Shown: one piece after another, positions 33,795 through 41,827 of the stretch
Numbering within the stretch: the first letter of the stretch is position 1
Layout: each line of letters opens with the position of its first letter
NCBI GenBank assembly: GCA_051657715.1
Contig: JBOFLF010000064.1
Span: forward strand, 62,001-126,000
DNA from: JBOFBH01 sp051657715
GTDB taxonomy: Bacteria > Actinomycetota > Actinomycetes > Actinomycetales > Angustibacteraceae
Reading direction: 5' to 3'
DNA: 64,000 bases
Notes under the pieces: generated by a model
Databases searched by the model: none
Seen by the model: the letters and a program-made list of their open reading frames with translations, nothing else
What the model was told of the DNA's origin: nothing
Position numbers and translations under genes: made by a program

Positions 33795-35257
33795 TGCCCG
33801 ACGTGTCTGCCGCACCGGGACCCTTACCGGACGAGGTGGCCCATGGTCTACGTACCGGTCTCGACGACTACGACCTGACCGACGCCGACCTCGTCCTGCT
33901 GGAGGACGGGTCGACCGAGGACGTCGAGCTGCCCGATGACCTCGCGCTGCCGGTGCTGGCTGTGCTGGGCCGGCCGAATGTCGGCAAGTCGACGCTGGTG
34001 AACCGGGTGCTGGGCCGGCGGGAGGCGGTGGTCGAGGACGTCCCCGGGGTGACGCGGGACCGGGTCAGCTACGACGCGGAGTGGGCCGGTCGCCGGTTCC
34101 GGTTGGTGGACACCGGTGGCTGGCAGCGACACGCGTCCGGGCTCGAGCTGCGGGTGGCGGAGCAGGCCGAGGTCGCCGTCGAGCTGGCGGACGCGGTCGT
34201 CCTGGTCGTAGATGCCACGGTCGGCGCTCAGGAGGACGACGAGGCCGTGGTCCGGGTGCTGCGGCGCGCTGGCAAACCGGTGGTGCTGGCGGCGAACAAG
34301 GTGGACGACCAGCGGTTCGAGGCGGATGCCGCGGCGCTGTGGTCGCTCGGCGTGGGGGAGCCGTACCCGGTGTCCGCGATGCACGGGAGAGGCAGCGGGG
34401 ACCTGCTGGACGCGGTGCTCGCGGTGTTGCCGGAGCGGTCCGCGGTGGCGGGTGGCGAGCCGGGCGGCCCTCGGCGGGTTGCCCTGGTGGGCCGGCCGAA
34501 CGTCGGCAAGTCGAGCCTGCTCAACACGGCGGCGGGTGCGTCGCGGGTGGTGGTGGACGAGGTCGCCGGCACCACCCGGGACCCGGTGGACGAGTTGGTG
34601 GAGCTGGGTCGTCGGACTTGGCGGTTCGTCGACACCGCGGGGATCCGCCGACGGGTGCACCAGACCCGTGGGGCCGACTTCTACGCCTCGCTGCGCACCC
34701 AGGCGGCCATTGAGCGAGCCGAGGTCGCCATCGTGCTGATCGACGTCGCGACGCCGATCAGCGAGCAGGACGTGCGGGTCGTCCAGCAGGTGGTGGACGC
34801 CGGCCGTGCGCTGGTGCTGGCCTACAACAAGTGGGATCTGCTGGATGACGAGCGCCGGCACTACCTGGAGCGGGAGATCGAGACCGACCTGGCTCAGGTG
34901 CGGTGGGCGCCCCGGGTGAACCTGTCCGCTCGGACCGGTCGCCACCTGGACCGTCTGGTGCCGGCGCTGGACACAGCCCTGGAGTCGTGGGACGCCCGGA
35001 TTCCCACCGGCCGGCTGAACGCGTTCCTGGGTGAGGTCGTCGCGGCTCAGCCGCACCCGGTGCGCGGCGGCAAGCAGCCCCGGATCCTGTTCGCTACTCA
35101 GGCGTCGACGCGTCCGCCGCGGTTCGTGGTGTTCGCCAGCGGTTTCCTGGAGGCGGGCTATCGGCGCTTCCTGGAACGCCGGCTGCGTGAGGAGTTCGGT
35201 TTCGCCGGCACTCCGATCGCTTTGAGTGTCCGTGCCCGCGAACGCCGCCGCCGATGA
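33794..35257 (+). CDS. der: Ribosome biogenesis GTPase Der (EngA)
   Basis: This tandem-GTPase needed for 50S subunit assembly is 487 residues. The first G domain has GRPNVGKSTLVNR (Lys65) and DTGGW; the second has GRPNVGKSSLLNT (Lys239), DTAGIRRR and NKWDL; a KH-like C-terminal domain follows. A GTG at 33791 precedes the ATG at 33794, but GGAGG at 33785-33789 fits the ATG better (4 nt). The first 50 residues are a non-conserved acidic extension, common in actinobacterial Der. Confidence 0.96.
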   Translation: MPDVSAAPGPLPDEVAHGLRTGLDDYDLTDADLVLLEDGSTEDVELPDDLALPVLAVLGRPNVGKSTLVNRVLGRREAVVEDVPGVTRDRVSYDAEWAGRRFRLVDTGGWQRHASGLELRVAEQAEVAVELADAVVLVVDATVGAQEDDEAVVRVLRRAGKPVVLAANKVDDQRFEADAAALWSLGVGEPYPVSAMHGRGSGDLLDAVLAVLPERSAVAGGEPGGPRRVALVGRPNVGKSSLLNTAAGASRVVVDEVAGTTRDPVDELVELGRRTWRFVDTAGIRRRVHQTRGADFYASLRTQAAIERAEVAIVLIDVATPISEQDVRVVQQVVDAGRALVLAYNKWDLLDDERRHYLEREIETDLAQVRWAPRVNLSARTGRHLDRLVPALDTALESWDARIPTGRLNAFLGEVVAAQPHPVRGGKQPRILFATQASTRPPRFVVFASGFLEAGYRRFLERRLREEFGFAGTPIALSVRARERRRR

Positions 35258-36012
35258 CAGCCACACATTCGCCACGAGACCGAGCGCGGGCTCGTCCCCT
35301 CGAGCGTGGTCCCGATCGCCGGGTGGAGGTCCGCACCCTTCGTTACCGCGATCACGAGTTCTCGGTGACCGCCGAGTCGACCGACCACGGCAGTGACGTC
35401 ACTCTGGTGGTGGACGGCCACCAGCGGCGGCCGGCCCGGTCGTCGTGGCGCGACCCGGTGTGGAAGCTGCACGAGCTCGACCTGGGCCTCGACCTCGACG
35501 CGTTGGGGCTGGCGGGTGGTCGGATCGTGGCAGAGTCGTCATGGCGCTCGGGCCGTCTGTCGAGGTGTGACCTCCTCCTGCGGACCAGCCGGTTGACCGT
35601 CATGAGGTTCGGCAAACCCGAACGCATCCCGTTCGTCCCTGCTGAGGGAACCCGGGCGTACGACAGGTATCGGTGGCGGCAGGCGCATCCCCGGTTGTAC
35701 GCCGGACGACATCTCGCCGGTGCGGCGGCGAAGATCGTTGTGGGGATCCTCAGCTACCACGTCACGGTGTCGTTTCTTTCCTGGGGCTGGTTGCCCACCA
35801 TCCCGTTCCCGGACATTCCGTGGCTGGTCGCGTGGTCGCCGTCGGGTTGGCTTGCCACGGTCATGGGATTCCGCGACTACTGGGCGCCGGTGGTCGTCGC
35901 GGTCCTCGCTGGCGCGGTGGAGTATCGGCGGCGGCGCAGACGCGCCCGGGCCGAGCAAGAGGTGGCCGAGCAGACTGGCCACTCACTACCCTCTCCTCGT
36001 GGAGAGAGCTGA
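35254..36012 (+). CDS. Membrane protein of unknown function, coupled to der
   Basis: This 252-residue protein is of no family I recognise. Residues 1-150 are soluble and rich in Arg and Asp with many beta-strand-like segments (VRTLRYRDHEFSVTAE). Hydrophobic segments appear at about 160-180 (AAAKIVVGILSYHVTVSFLSWGWL) and 205-228 (YWAPVVVAVLAGAVEY), followed by an Arg-rich cytoplasmic end. The ATG overlaps the der stop (ATGA), so it is translated with der. A role linked to ribosome assembly would be guesswork. A DUF1963 gene follows 4 bp later. Confidence 0.75.
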   Translation: MTATHSPRDRARARPLERGPDRRVEVRTLRYRDHEFSVTAESTDHGSDVTLVVDGHQRRPARSSWRDPVWKLHELDLGLDLDALGLAGGRIVAESSWRSGRLSRCDLLLRTSRLTVMRFGKPERIPFVPAEGTRAYDRYRWRQAHPRLYAGRHLAGAAAKIVVGILSYHVTVSFLSWGWLPTIPFPDIPWLVAWSPSGWLATVMGFRDYWAPVVVAVLAGAVEYRRRRRRARAEQEVAEQTGHSLPSPRGES

Positions 36013-36016
36013 CAGC

Positions 36017-36943
36017 GTGTTCGAGCAGGTACTGGCGTTGTCCGCCCAAGCGAACCGTGATGCCGCGCGTCGTCGGCAAGCGTCGCGGGGGCGTAGCGCA
36101 CAGGCCAGCCTGGACGCCGCGGTGAGCGAGTTCGGACTGGACGAGTACGCCGATCGGATCGTCGCCGCGGCGCTGCCGTCGGCGCGGCTGGTGAGCCAAT
36201 CAGCTCCAGCCGGCGACCTGCCGGTCGGGGTGAGCAGGCTCGGCGGCGCGCCGGACCTTGTCGACGGGACCGACTGGCCGGTGGGCGCCGACGGGCCGTT
36301 GTCGTTCATCGCCCAGGTCGATCTCGCGGCGGTGGCGGCTTGCCTGCCCGACGGCGCATTGCCGAGTACCGGGTTGCTGTCGTTCTTCTACGACGCTGAG
36401 ACTCAACCGGGGGGGCTGGAGCTCGACGACCGTGCCGGGTGGGCGGTCCTGTTCACCGCGGACACCGGTTCGCTGCGCCGACGCCCAGCCCCGGGTGGGG
36501 TGATGGCGTTCAGCCCGGTCGCGTTGACGCCGCGACCGGAGCTGACCGTGCCGTTCGGCCGCACCATGGAAGCGCGCGGTCTCAACTTCGATGACCATGC
36601 CTGGGGCCGGTACTTCGATCTGCACGACGCGTTCGCGGACGACTTCCAGCCGCATGAAGCTGGCCAGGCACGGCACCGGATGCTGGGGCATCCGGACGCC
36701 ATCCAGGGCGACATGCGACGTCAGATCGAAGCCACTTTCCGGGGCGGGGTGGATCTCGACGCAGGCGAGACTCCCGAGCTGGACGAGGCGGCCAAGCGGT
36801 GGCAGCTGCTGTTGCAGGTCGACAGCGACGACGGCGCCGAGATGATGTGGGGTGACACCGGCCGGTTGTTCTTCTGGATTCCGGCCGACGCGCTGGCCAC
36901 CAGCGATTTCGAGGCCGTGTTCGTGCAGCTGCAGTGCTTCTGA
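36017..36943 (+). CDS. DUF1963 (YwqG-like) protein
   Basis: This 308-residue protein resembles YwqG/DUF1963. LGGAPDLVDGTDWP and GPLSFIAQVDLAAV near the N-terminus, GLLSFFYDAE in the middle, and LLLQVDSDDGAEMMWGDTGRLFFWIPADALATSDFEAVFVQLQC at the end are typical. The function is unknown; many relatives lie near stress or toxin-related genes. GTG 36017 is chosen for GGAGAG upstream; GTG 35999 would add six residues and overlap the preceding gene. It ends the long operon that began at xerD. Confidence 0.82.
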   Translation: MFEQVLALSAQANRDAARRRQASRGRSAQASLDAAVSEFGLDEYADRIVAAALPSARLVSQSAPAGDLPVGVSRLGGAPDLVDGTDWPVGADGPLSFIAQVDLAAVAACLPDGALPSTGLLSFFYDAETQPGGLELDDRAGWAVLFTADTGSLRRRPAPGGVMAFSPVALTPRPELTVPFGRTMEARGLNFDDHAWGRYFDLHDAFADDFQPHEAGQARHRMLGHPDAIQGDMRRQIEATFRGGVDLDAGETPELDEAAKRWQLLLQVDSDDGAEMMWGDTGRLFFWIPADALATSDFEAVFVQLQCF

Positions 36944-37045
36944 TAGCGGGGGTAGCTGATCCACAGCGCGCCCTTGCCGAGCGGACCGCCCGCGACGCCT
37001 GGACACCTGGACCGACTCGCGGATCGGGCGACAGCACCCGGGCGA

Positions 37046-37456
37046 TCAACGCTCGTGGCAGGCCGCCTCGACACACAGGTGGGCTTCGACGGTGCGTGGG
37101 CTCAGAAAGAGCTGTGGGGCGACTTCACGGGAGGCAGCGCCAGTGGCCACGAGTCGCGCGATGCGCAGTTCGTGGGCGGTGAGGGCGTCGGTCTGTTGGG
37201 CGGTGCGTCGACGAGGGTGCTCGCCCGTGGCCCTCAGTTCGCGGGCGGCGCGAGCGGCGAACGCCTCTGCACCTATGTCGGTCAGCATCTCGTGGGCCGA
37301 GCGAAGCTGTACGCGGGCGTCATGGCGGCGTCCCTCCCGGCGCAGCCACTCGCCATACAGGAGGCGGGTCCGGGCGAGGAAGACCGCCATCCGGCAGTCA
37401 CGCAGCCGGTAGATCGCCTCCCGGTACTGCTCCTCGGCGTCTTGCGGTGGCCAGTT
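37046..37456 (-). pseudogene. Fragment of a LuxR-family (LAL-type) regulator
   Basis: The translation AEEQYREAIYRLRDCRMAVFLARTRLLYGEWLRREGRR matches the C-terminal tetratricopeptide-like part of large ATP-binding LuxR regulators. It is followed by LTAHELRIARLVATGAASREVAPQLFLSPRTVEAHL, most of a LuxR helix-turn-helix. The recognition helix is then lost, ending CVEAACHER and a stop. The 5' side reaches an in-frame stop near 37468, so over 80 percent of the gene is missing. Both ends are broken, which shows decay rather than a small gene. It meets a membrane-protein remnant reading the other way at about 37456. I see nothing else in 36944-37045. Confidence 0.75.
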
Positions 37457-37458
37457 GG

Positions 37459-37665
37459 ATGGGAATCATCGGCACCGAGGACCTCGGGCTGCCGCAGCGG
37501 CTGCTGCCGGGTGGCTGGGCCGCCGGGTTGGTTGTCAACGCCTGGAACGGCGGTGTGCCCCTTGCCGACTCGATGACCCTGCTCGCCCTCACCCTGGCCT
37601 GGGTCGTCGTCGCCTCTGGCACGCGCCGACGCCGCCCAACCGGCATGCTCGGCATTGACCGCTGA
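37459..37665 (+). pseudogene. Possible C-terminal remnant of a membrane transport protein
   Basis: The open stretch encodes LPQRLLPGGWAAGLVVNAWNGGVPLADSMTLLALTLAWVVVASGTRRRRP, a hydrophobic hairpin with a basic end. This resembles the last segment of ABC-2 type permeases. No complete gene surrounds it; to the left it runs directly into the LuxR fragment on the opposite strand. A short real gene starting at GTG 37447 cannot be excluded, but the absence of a ribosome site and the abrupt junction favour a remnant. Confidence 0.35.
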
Positions 37666-37699
37666 CCGCACACCAGAGACACGAGGAAAGGACCAGATC

Positions 37700-38542
37700 A
37701 TGGGATTCGTTACCGTCGGAGACGAGAACAGCACCCCGATCGAGCTCTACTACGAGGATCACGGCGCAGGTCAGCCCGTGGTACTCATCCACGGCTACCC
37801 CTTGAACGGTCACAGTTGGGAGCGCCAGGCACGCGACCTGCTGGCCGCCGGATACCGCGTCATCACCTACGATCGCCGCGGCTTCGGCCAGTCGTCGAAG
37901 GTCGGTAGCGGCTACGACTACGACACCTTCGCCGCCGACCTGAACACCCTGCTGGAGACCGTCGACCTGCGCGACGTCGTCCTGGTCGGCTTCTCGATGG
38001 GCACCGGCGAGCTCGCCCGATACATCGCGAAGTACGGCAGCCAGCGGGTCGCCAAACTCGCCTTCCTCGCTTCCCTCGAACCGTTCCTCGTGCAGCGCGA
38101 AGACAACCCCGACGGCCTCCCGCAAGACGTCTTCGACGACATCGCGACCGCTGCCAGGAACGACCGCTTCGCCTGGTTCACTCAGTTCTACCGGGACTTC
38201 TACAACCTCGACGACACCCTCGGGTCACGGATCAGCGAGGACGTCGTCCGGGCCAACTGGAACACCGCCACGACCAGCGCCCCCGTCGCCGCGTACGCCG
38301 TCGTCAAGAGCTGGATCGAGGACTTCCGCGAGGACACCCGAGCGGTCCGCGATGCCGGCCTGCCGACACTGATCCTCCACGGCACCGCCGACAAGATCCT
38401 GCCCATTGACGTCACCGGTCGACGTTTCCGAGACCTCGTTCCGCACGCCGACTACGTCGAGATCCAGGGTGCCCCGCACGGCCTGCTGTGGACTCACGCC
38501 GACGAGGTCACGGACGCGCTGCTGCGATTCGTCACGGGCTGA
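37700..38542 (+). CDS. Alpha/beta hydrolase, cofactor-free chloroperoxidase-like
   Basis: This 280-residue alpha/beta hydrolase is closest in pattern to bacterial non-heme chloroperoxidases and arylesterases. The oxyanion motif is HGYPLNGHSWERQ, the nucleophile elbow is GFSMGTGE, the acid lies in HGTADKILPID, and the His is in GAPHGLLW. The physiological substrate is unknown. The ATG at 37700 follows AAAGGA by 7 nt. The body has a stronger C-ending codon bias and fewer GTG/TTG-rich stretches than its neighbours and sits between gene remnants and a tRNA, so acquisition by transfer is plausible. A 16-bp tandem duplication spans its stop codon. Confidence 0.88.
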   Translation: MGFVTVGDENSTPIELYYEDHGAGQPVVLIHGYPLNGHSWERQARDLLAAGYRVITYDRRGFGQSSKVGSGYDYDTFAADLNTLLETVDLRDVVLVGFSMGTGELARYIAKYGSQRVAKLAFLASLEPFLVQREDNPDGLPQDVFDDIATAARNDRFAWFTQFYRDFYNLDDTLGSRISEDVVRANWNTATTSAPVAAYAVVKSWIEDFREDTRAVRDAGLPTLILHGTADKILPIDVTGRRFRDLVPHADYVEIQGAPHGLLWTHADEVTDALLRFVTG

Positions 38543-38560
38543 CCTCGTCACGGGCTGACC
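38529..38560. repeat. 16-bp perfect tandem duplication spanning a stop codon
   Basis: Two identical 16-bp units (38529-38544 and 38545-38560). The first contains the last codons and the stop of the alpha/beta hydrolase; the second lies just outside the gene. Confidence 0.85.
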
Positions 38561-38641
38561 GGCGCATCGACAGAGTCATCAGGGATGAGTCCGGGCTGAT
38601 CCCAGCCCATGGTCCCCACGTGGTCCCAGTGGTGTGCTGGG

Positions 38642-38655
38642 TGATCACGTGATCA
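38642..38655. promoter_or_regulatory. Perfect 14-bp palindrome around CACGTG
   Basis: TGATCACGTGATCA is a perfect palindrome between the 3' ends of the hydrolase gene and the tRNA. It could be a regulator site. It shares a CACGTG core with parS, but its flanks differ from the parS consensus, so it is not called parS. Confidence 0.4.
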
Positions 38656-38723
38656 TCAGGTTCGTGACACCACATGACCTGTTGAGCAGGCCACATATGA
38701 GAAAAGAAGCCTCAGACAAACGG

Positions 38724-38797
<74 letters not shown>

Positions 38798-38838
38798 GTC
38801 GCTGCGTTGCGTACGAAAGACCCGCCGCAACGCATCGC

Positions 38839-38844
38839 AGCCTA
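38839..38844 (-). promoter_or_regulatory. Putative -10 box of tRNA-Pro
   Basis: TAGGCT on the minus strand, about 42 nt before the mature tRNA 5' end. A leader of about 35 nt with a perfect 8-bp stem would follow. Confidence 0.4.
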
Positions 38845-38906
38845 GCGCACCGGTAGCCCGGCCCTCTGTCTGGTGAGCCAGCGGGTGAGCCTGGTCCCCG
38901 CGCCTT

Positions 38907-38912
38907 TACCCT
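38907..38912 (+). promoter_or_regulatory. Putative -10 box (TACCCT) for leaderless pgsA
   Basis: The hexamer ends 6 nt before the GTG start of pgsA and no ribosome binding site is present. Confidence 0.5.
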
Positions 38913-38918
38913 CGTGAT

Positions 38919-39674
38919 GTGGCGGACCAGGCCTCAGGCCCTCAGCGAGACGGCGATCAGGTGAGTCCGGACGAGCCCGCACCCTCAACGCCTGCCCTCA
39001 CTGGGCACTCCGGCATGACCGCCGGGCACCCCGGCATGGCCACCGGGCACCCCGGCATGGCTCCTGCGGCGCGCCGGGCCAGCGATCAGGTGCTCACGGT
39101 GCCCAACGTGCTGTCCGCCTTGCGGCTGGTGGGGGTGCCGGTGTTCCTCTGGCTGATCCTCACCGAACAGGACGGGTGGGCGCTGGCCGTCCTGATGGCG
39201 TCCGGGGTGAGCGACTACCTGGACGGCAAGATCGCTCGCCGCTTCGGCTTGGAGTCCCGGCTGGGCGAGCTGCTCGACCCGGTCGCCGATCGGCTGTACA
39301 TCCTCAGCACCTTGCTGGGCCTGGCGATCCGGGACGTCATCCCGTGGTGGCTGGTCGCGGCTCTGGTCGGGCGGGAGGTGTTCATGGCCGTCGTGTTGCT
39401 GGTCCTGCGCGGGCATCAGCTCGGCCCGCTGCCGGTGCACTTCGTCGGCAAGGCAGCCACGTTCAACCTGCTGTACGCATTCCCGCTGCTCCTGCTGGGG
39501 GACGGCACGTCGGGTCTGGCCGAGGCGGCTCGGGCGATCGGGTGGGCGTTCGCCTGGTGGGGAACGGGGCTGTACTGGCTCGCGGCCGCGCTCTACGCAG
39601 TCCAAGCGCGAGCGCTCATCCAGGCCAGCCCTCGTTCTTCGCGGCACTCGCGAGTCGGTGCGGTCGGCCGATGA
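38919..39674 (+). CDS. pgsA: CDP-alcohol phosphatidyltransferase (phosphatidylglycerophosphate synthase type)
   Basis: This membrane enzyme transfers a phosphatidyl group from CDP-diacylglycerol to an alcohol such as glycerol 3-phosphate. The full CDP-alcohol motif is present in SDYLDGKIARRFGLESRLGELLDPVADRL (Asp99, Asp102, with later Asp residues). It is 251 residues with about five to six hydrophobic segments. Residues 28-48 contain three 7-residue repeats like GHPGMAT, encoded by a 21-bp tandem array. It is syntenic with the M. tuberculosis pgsA2 locus (Rv1822), where the acceptor is less certain, so the exact product remains open. Its stop overlaps the next gene (ATGA). Confidence 0.88.
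   Translation: MADQASGPQRDGDQVSPDEPAPSTPALTGHSGMTAGHPGMATGHPGMAPAARRASDQVLTVPNVLSALRLVGVPVFLWLILTEQDGWALAVLMASGVSDYLDGKIARRFGLESRLGELLDPVADRLYILSTLLGLAIRDVIPWWLVAALVGREVFMAVVLLVLRGHQLGPLPVHFVGKAATFNLLYAFPLLLLGDGTSGLAEAARAIGWAFAWWGTGLYWLAAALYAVQARALIQASPRSSRHSRVGAVGR
39003..39065. repeat. 21-bp tandem repeats (three units) in pgsA
   Basis: Units 39003-39023, 39024-39044 and 39045-39065 encode 7-residue repeats in the N-terminal non-conserved part. The unit length preserves the frame. Confidence 0.85.
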
Positions 39675-40594
39675 ACAGGCCACGTCGCGCGGATGCCTCG
39701 ATGACGTTGCTGACCCAGGTGGTCAGCCAGCCGGTGGATCCGGGTTACGCCGCAGCGGCCCAGCGCCGGGCGCAGCAGGGGCTTACGGCCGATCGAGGAA
39801 CCCGAGGGCGGTCGGTCGTGGCGGTGGTTGGCGTGATGGTGATTGGTGTGCTGCTGGGGACCGCGTGGTGGCAGGCGCACCGCTCCGCTCCGACCGGCAC
39901 CGCGACCCGCACCCAGCTCGTCGACCAGATCCGGCGGCAGGACGCCGAGGCTGGACGGCTGCAGCGGCGCAACGCGGCACTCGTGCGCCGGATCGAATCC
40001 CAGCAGGCCCGGTTGCTGCAGCTGGCTGCCAGAGGCGAGCTGGCAGCTGAGTTGACCACCTTGTCGCTGGCTACCGGGGCGCAGGAGGTTGTCGGGCCTG
40101 GCCTGGTGGTGACCGTGGACGACGCAGTCGCAGCAGACGACTCCGACGCCGCTGACGGGCAGGACAGCCAGGACGGGCAAGTGCTGGACCAGGACCTCCA
40201 GGTGGTGGTCAACGGTCTGTGGTTCGCTGGGGCCGAAGCGGTGGCGATCAACGGCCAGCGGCTCACCGCGCTGTCCGCGATCCGGTCCGCCGGCGAGGCG
40301 ATCCTGGTGGACTATCGGCCCCTGGTGACGCCGTATCGGATCGAGGCGATCGGTGACCCGGCTAGGCTGCGCCCTCGGTTCAACGACGGCCCCGGGGGAC
40401 GTGACGTGCAGTACCTGGTGGACAACTTCGGTGTCCGGGTCTCGATCGAGTCAGTGCCCTCGTTTCGGTTGCCAGCGAGCGCCGGCCTCACCACCCGGCG
40501 CGCCCGGGTGCTGGTGGAGCAGGTCGACGAACGCCAGTCGGGCACGAGCCCAGGGCCTGCGCGGTCTGCCCCGGCGTCTGGTGGGCGCTCGTGA
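39671..40594 (+). CDS. DUF881 family protein (first copy)
   Basis: This 307-residue protein has a single transmembrane anchor (about 51-68; VVAVVGVMVIGVLLGTAWW), a coiled-coil region (about 80-120; Arg/Gln/Glu-rich), and a C-terminal DUF881 domain. Recognisable DUF881 elements are VVGPGLVVTVDD, LQVVVNGLWFAGAEAVAINGQRLTALSAIRSAGEAILVD and PYRIEAIGDPARL. Its location corresponds to Rv1823. ATG overlaps the pgsA stop. An Asp/Gln-rich insertion splits the conserved region. The family is structurally akin to divisome-associated coiled-coil membrane proteins, but the function is unproven. Confidence 0.88.
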   Translation: MNRPRRADASMTLLTQVVSQPVDPGYAAAAQRRAQQGLTADRGTRGRSVVAVVGVMVIGVLLGTAWWQAHRSAPTGTATRTQLVDQIRRQDAEAGRLQRRNAALVRRIESQQARLLQLAARGELAAELTTLSLATGAQEVVGPGLVVTVDDAVAADDSDAADGQDSQDGQVLDQDLQVVVNGLWFAGAEAVAINGQRLTALSAIRSAGEAILVDYRPLVTPYRIEAIGDPARLRPRFNDGPGGRDVQYLVDNFGVRVSIESVPSFRLPASAGLTTRRARVLVEQVDERQSGTSPGPARSAPASGGRS

Positions 40595-40923
40595 TCCCGG
40601 CAGTCGGCTTGGCGATCGGCATTGCCCTCGGCCTGCTGCTGCAACCTGCCGTCCCGATCTGGCTGCAGCCGTACCTGCCGATCGCGGTGGTTGCGGCCCT
40701 GGACGCCGTGTTCGGCGGTGTTCGAGCGTTGTTGGACGGGATCTTCGACGACAAGGTGTTCGTGGTGTCGTTCTTGTCGAACGTCCTCGTGGCCGCCTTC
40801 ATCGTCTACCTCGGGGATCAGCTCGGCGTCGGCTCGCAGCTGTCGACGGGTGTCGTGGTCGTCCTGGGGATCCGCATCTTCTCCAACGTGGCCGCCATCC
40901 GCCGACACCTGTTCAAGGCCTGA
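40591..40923 (+). CDS. Small basic protein, DUF1290 (Sbp)
   Basis: This is a 110-residue membrane protein with three hydrophobic helices. It has the family pattern LAIGIALGLLLQPAVPIWLQPYLPIAVVAALDAVFGGVRALLDGIFDDKVFVVSFLSNVLVAAFIVYLGDQLGVG. GTG overlaps the preceding DUF881 stop in a GTGA. It lies between two DUF881 genes exactly as Rv1824 does. The Bacillus relative Sbp is encoded in a cell-division region, which hints at envelope or division work; this is inference. Confidence 0.92.
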   Translation: MIPAVGLAIGIALGLLLQPAVPIWLQPYLPIAVVAALDAVFGGVRALLDGIFDDKVFVVSFLSNVLVAAFIVYLGDQLGVGSQLSTGVVVVLGIRIFSNVAAIRRHLFKA

Positions 40924-40927
40924 CCCC

Positions 40928-41803
40928 GTGTCGGACCCCACGATGCCCACCCCTTCGCGAGAGCCACCCCCTTCGCGCAAAGCCACCGAGCGCAAGGCCA
41001 CCGAGCGCAAGGCCACCGAGCGCAAGGCCACCGAGCAGATAGCTGCTGACCCGCGAGTGCCGCCGGACGCCGATCGGCCCGGTGCCTGGCGGTTGCTGCT
41101 GGCTGCCGCGCGTCCCCGTGCGAGCCGCGCCCAGGTGCTCGGTGCGGTCCTGGTGGGGGCGCTCGGTTTCGGGATCGTGGCTCAGCTGACCCAGGACGAG
41201 TCGCAGCGCCTCGCTGGTCTGCGGCAGACCGACCTGGTGCAGATCCTGGACGATCTGGGTGAGCGCCGCGACCGCCTGGCGGCCGAGCAGTCCGACCTGG
41301 AGGCCGAGCAACGCAAGCTGGCCACCGGTGCCAGCGGCTCTCAGGAGGCGGTGGACGCTGCTCGCTCCCGGCTCGACTCGCTGGCCGTGCTGGCGGGCAC
41401 GGCCGCGGCGACCGGCCCCGGCGTCGAGGTGTCGCTGACCGATCCGCAAGGCACGATCCGGGCGCCCCAGATCCTTGACCTGGTCCAGGAGCTCCGGGAC
41501 GCCGGCGCTGAGGCCATTCAGGTCGGTTCGGCCCGGGTGGTGGCGACCACCGCCTTCTCCGACACCGAGGGCGGGGTGGGGGTCGACGGTGTCCTGCAAC
41601 GGCCGCCGTACACGGTGTTGGCGATCGGGGACGGTCAGACGATGGCCACCGCGCTGGAGATCCCGGGCGGCGTGATCGCCAGCCTGCCGGCCGGTGCTCG
41701 TGGTCAGACGGCGACCAAGACCCAGCTGCGGATCACCGCCTTGCGACCAGTTCCGCGGCCTCGTTACGCTCGCCCGGCCACGCCGGCAGCCCCGTCCCCC
41801 TGA
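40928..41803 (+). CDS. DUF881 family protein (second copy)
   Basis: This 291-residue second DUF881 protein matches Rv1825 by position. The N-terminal cytoplasmic segment contains KATER repeated three times plus KATEQ, encoded by a 15-bp tandem array. A transmembrane helix (about 71-88; VLGAVLVGALGFGIVAQL) and a coiled coil (about 100-140) precede the DUF881 domain: TGPGVEVSLTDPQG, LQEL-type helix, AGAEAIQVGSARVVATTAFSD and PPYTVLAIGD. GTG 40928 starts 5 bp after the small basic protein gene. The highly charged repeats may act as a flexible linker or nucleic-acid contact. Confidence 0.88.
   Translation: MSDPTMPTPSREPPPSRKATERKATERKATERKATEQIAADPRVPPDADRPGAWRLLLAAARPRASRAQVLGAVLVGALGFGIVAQLTQDESQRLAGLRQTDLVQILDDLGERRDRLAAEQSDLEAEQRKLATGASGSQEAVDAARSRLDSLAVLAGTAAATGPGVEVSLTDPQGTIRAPQILDLVQELRDAGAEAIQVGSARVVATTAFSDTEGGVGVDGVLQRPPYTVLAIGDGQTMATALEIPGGVIASLPAGARGQTATKTQLRITALRPVPRPRYARPATPAAPSP
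40979..41038. repeat. 15-bp tandem repeats (four units) encoding KATER
   Basis: Four 15-bp units start at 40979, 40994, 41009 and 41024. They encode Lys-Ala-Thr-Glu-Arg three times and Lys-Ala-Thr-Glu-Gln once. Frame is preserved when copy number changes. Confidence 0.9.
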
Positions 41804-41827
41804 GCGCTCGACCCGATCGTGAGGATC

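Noticed and set aside
38642..38655. parS centromere site
   Set aside because: It shares only the CACGTG core with the parS consensus. The flanking bases differ, and the parA here belongs to the scpAB operon, not the origin-proximal parAB pair.
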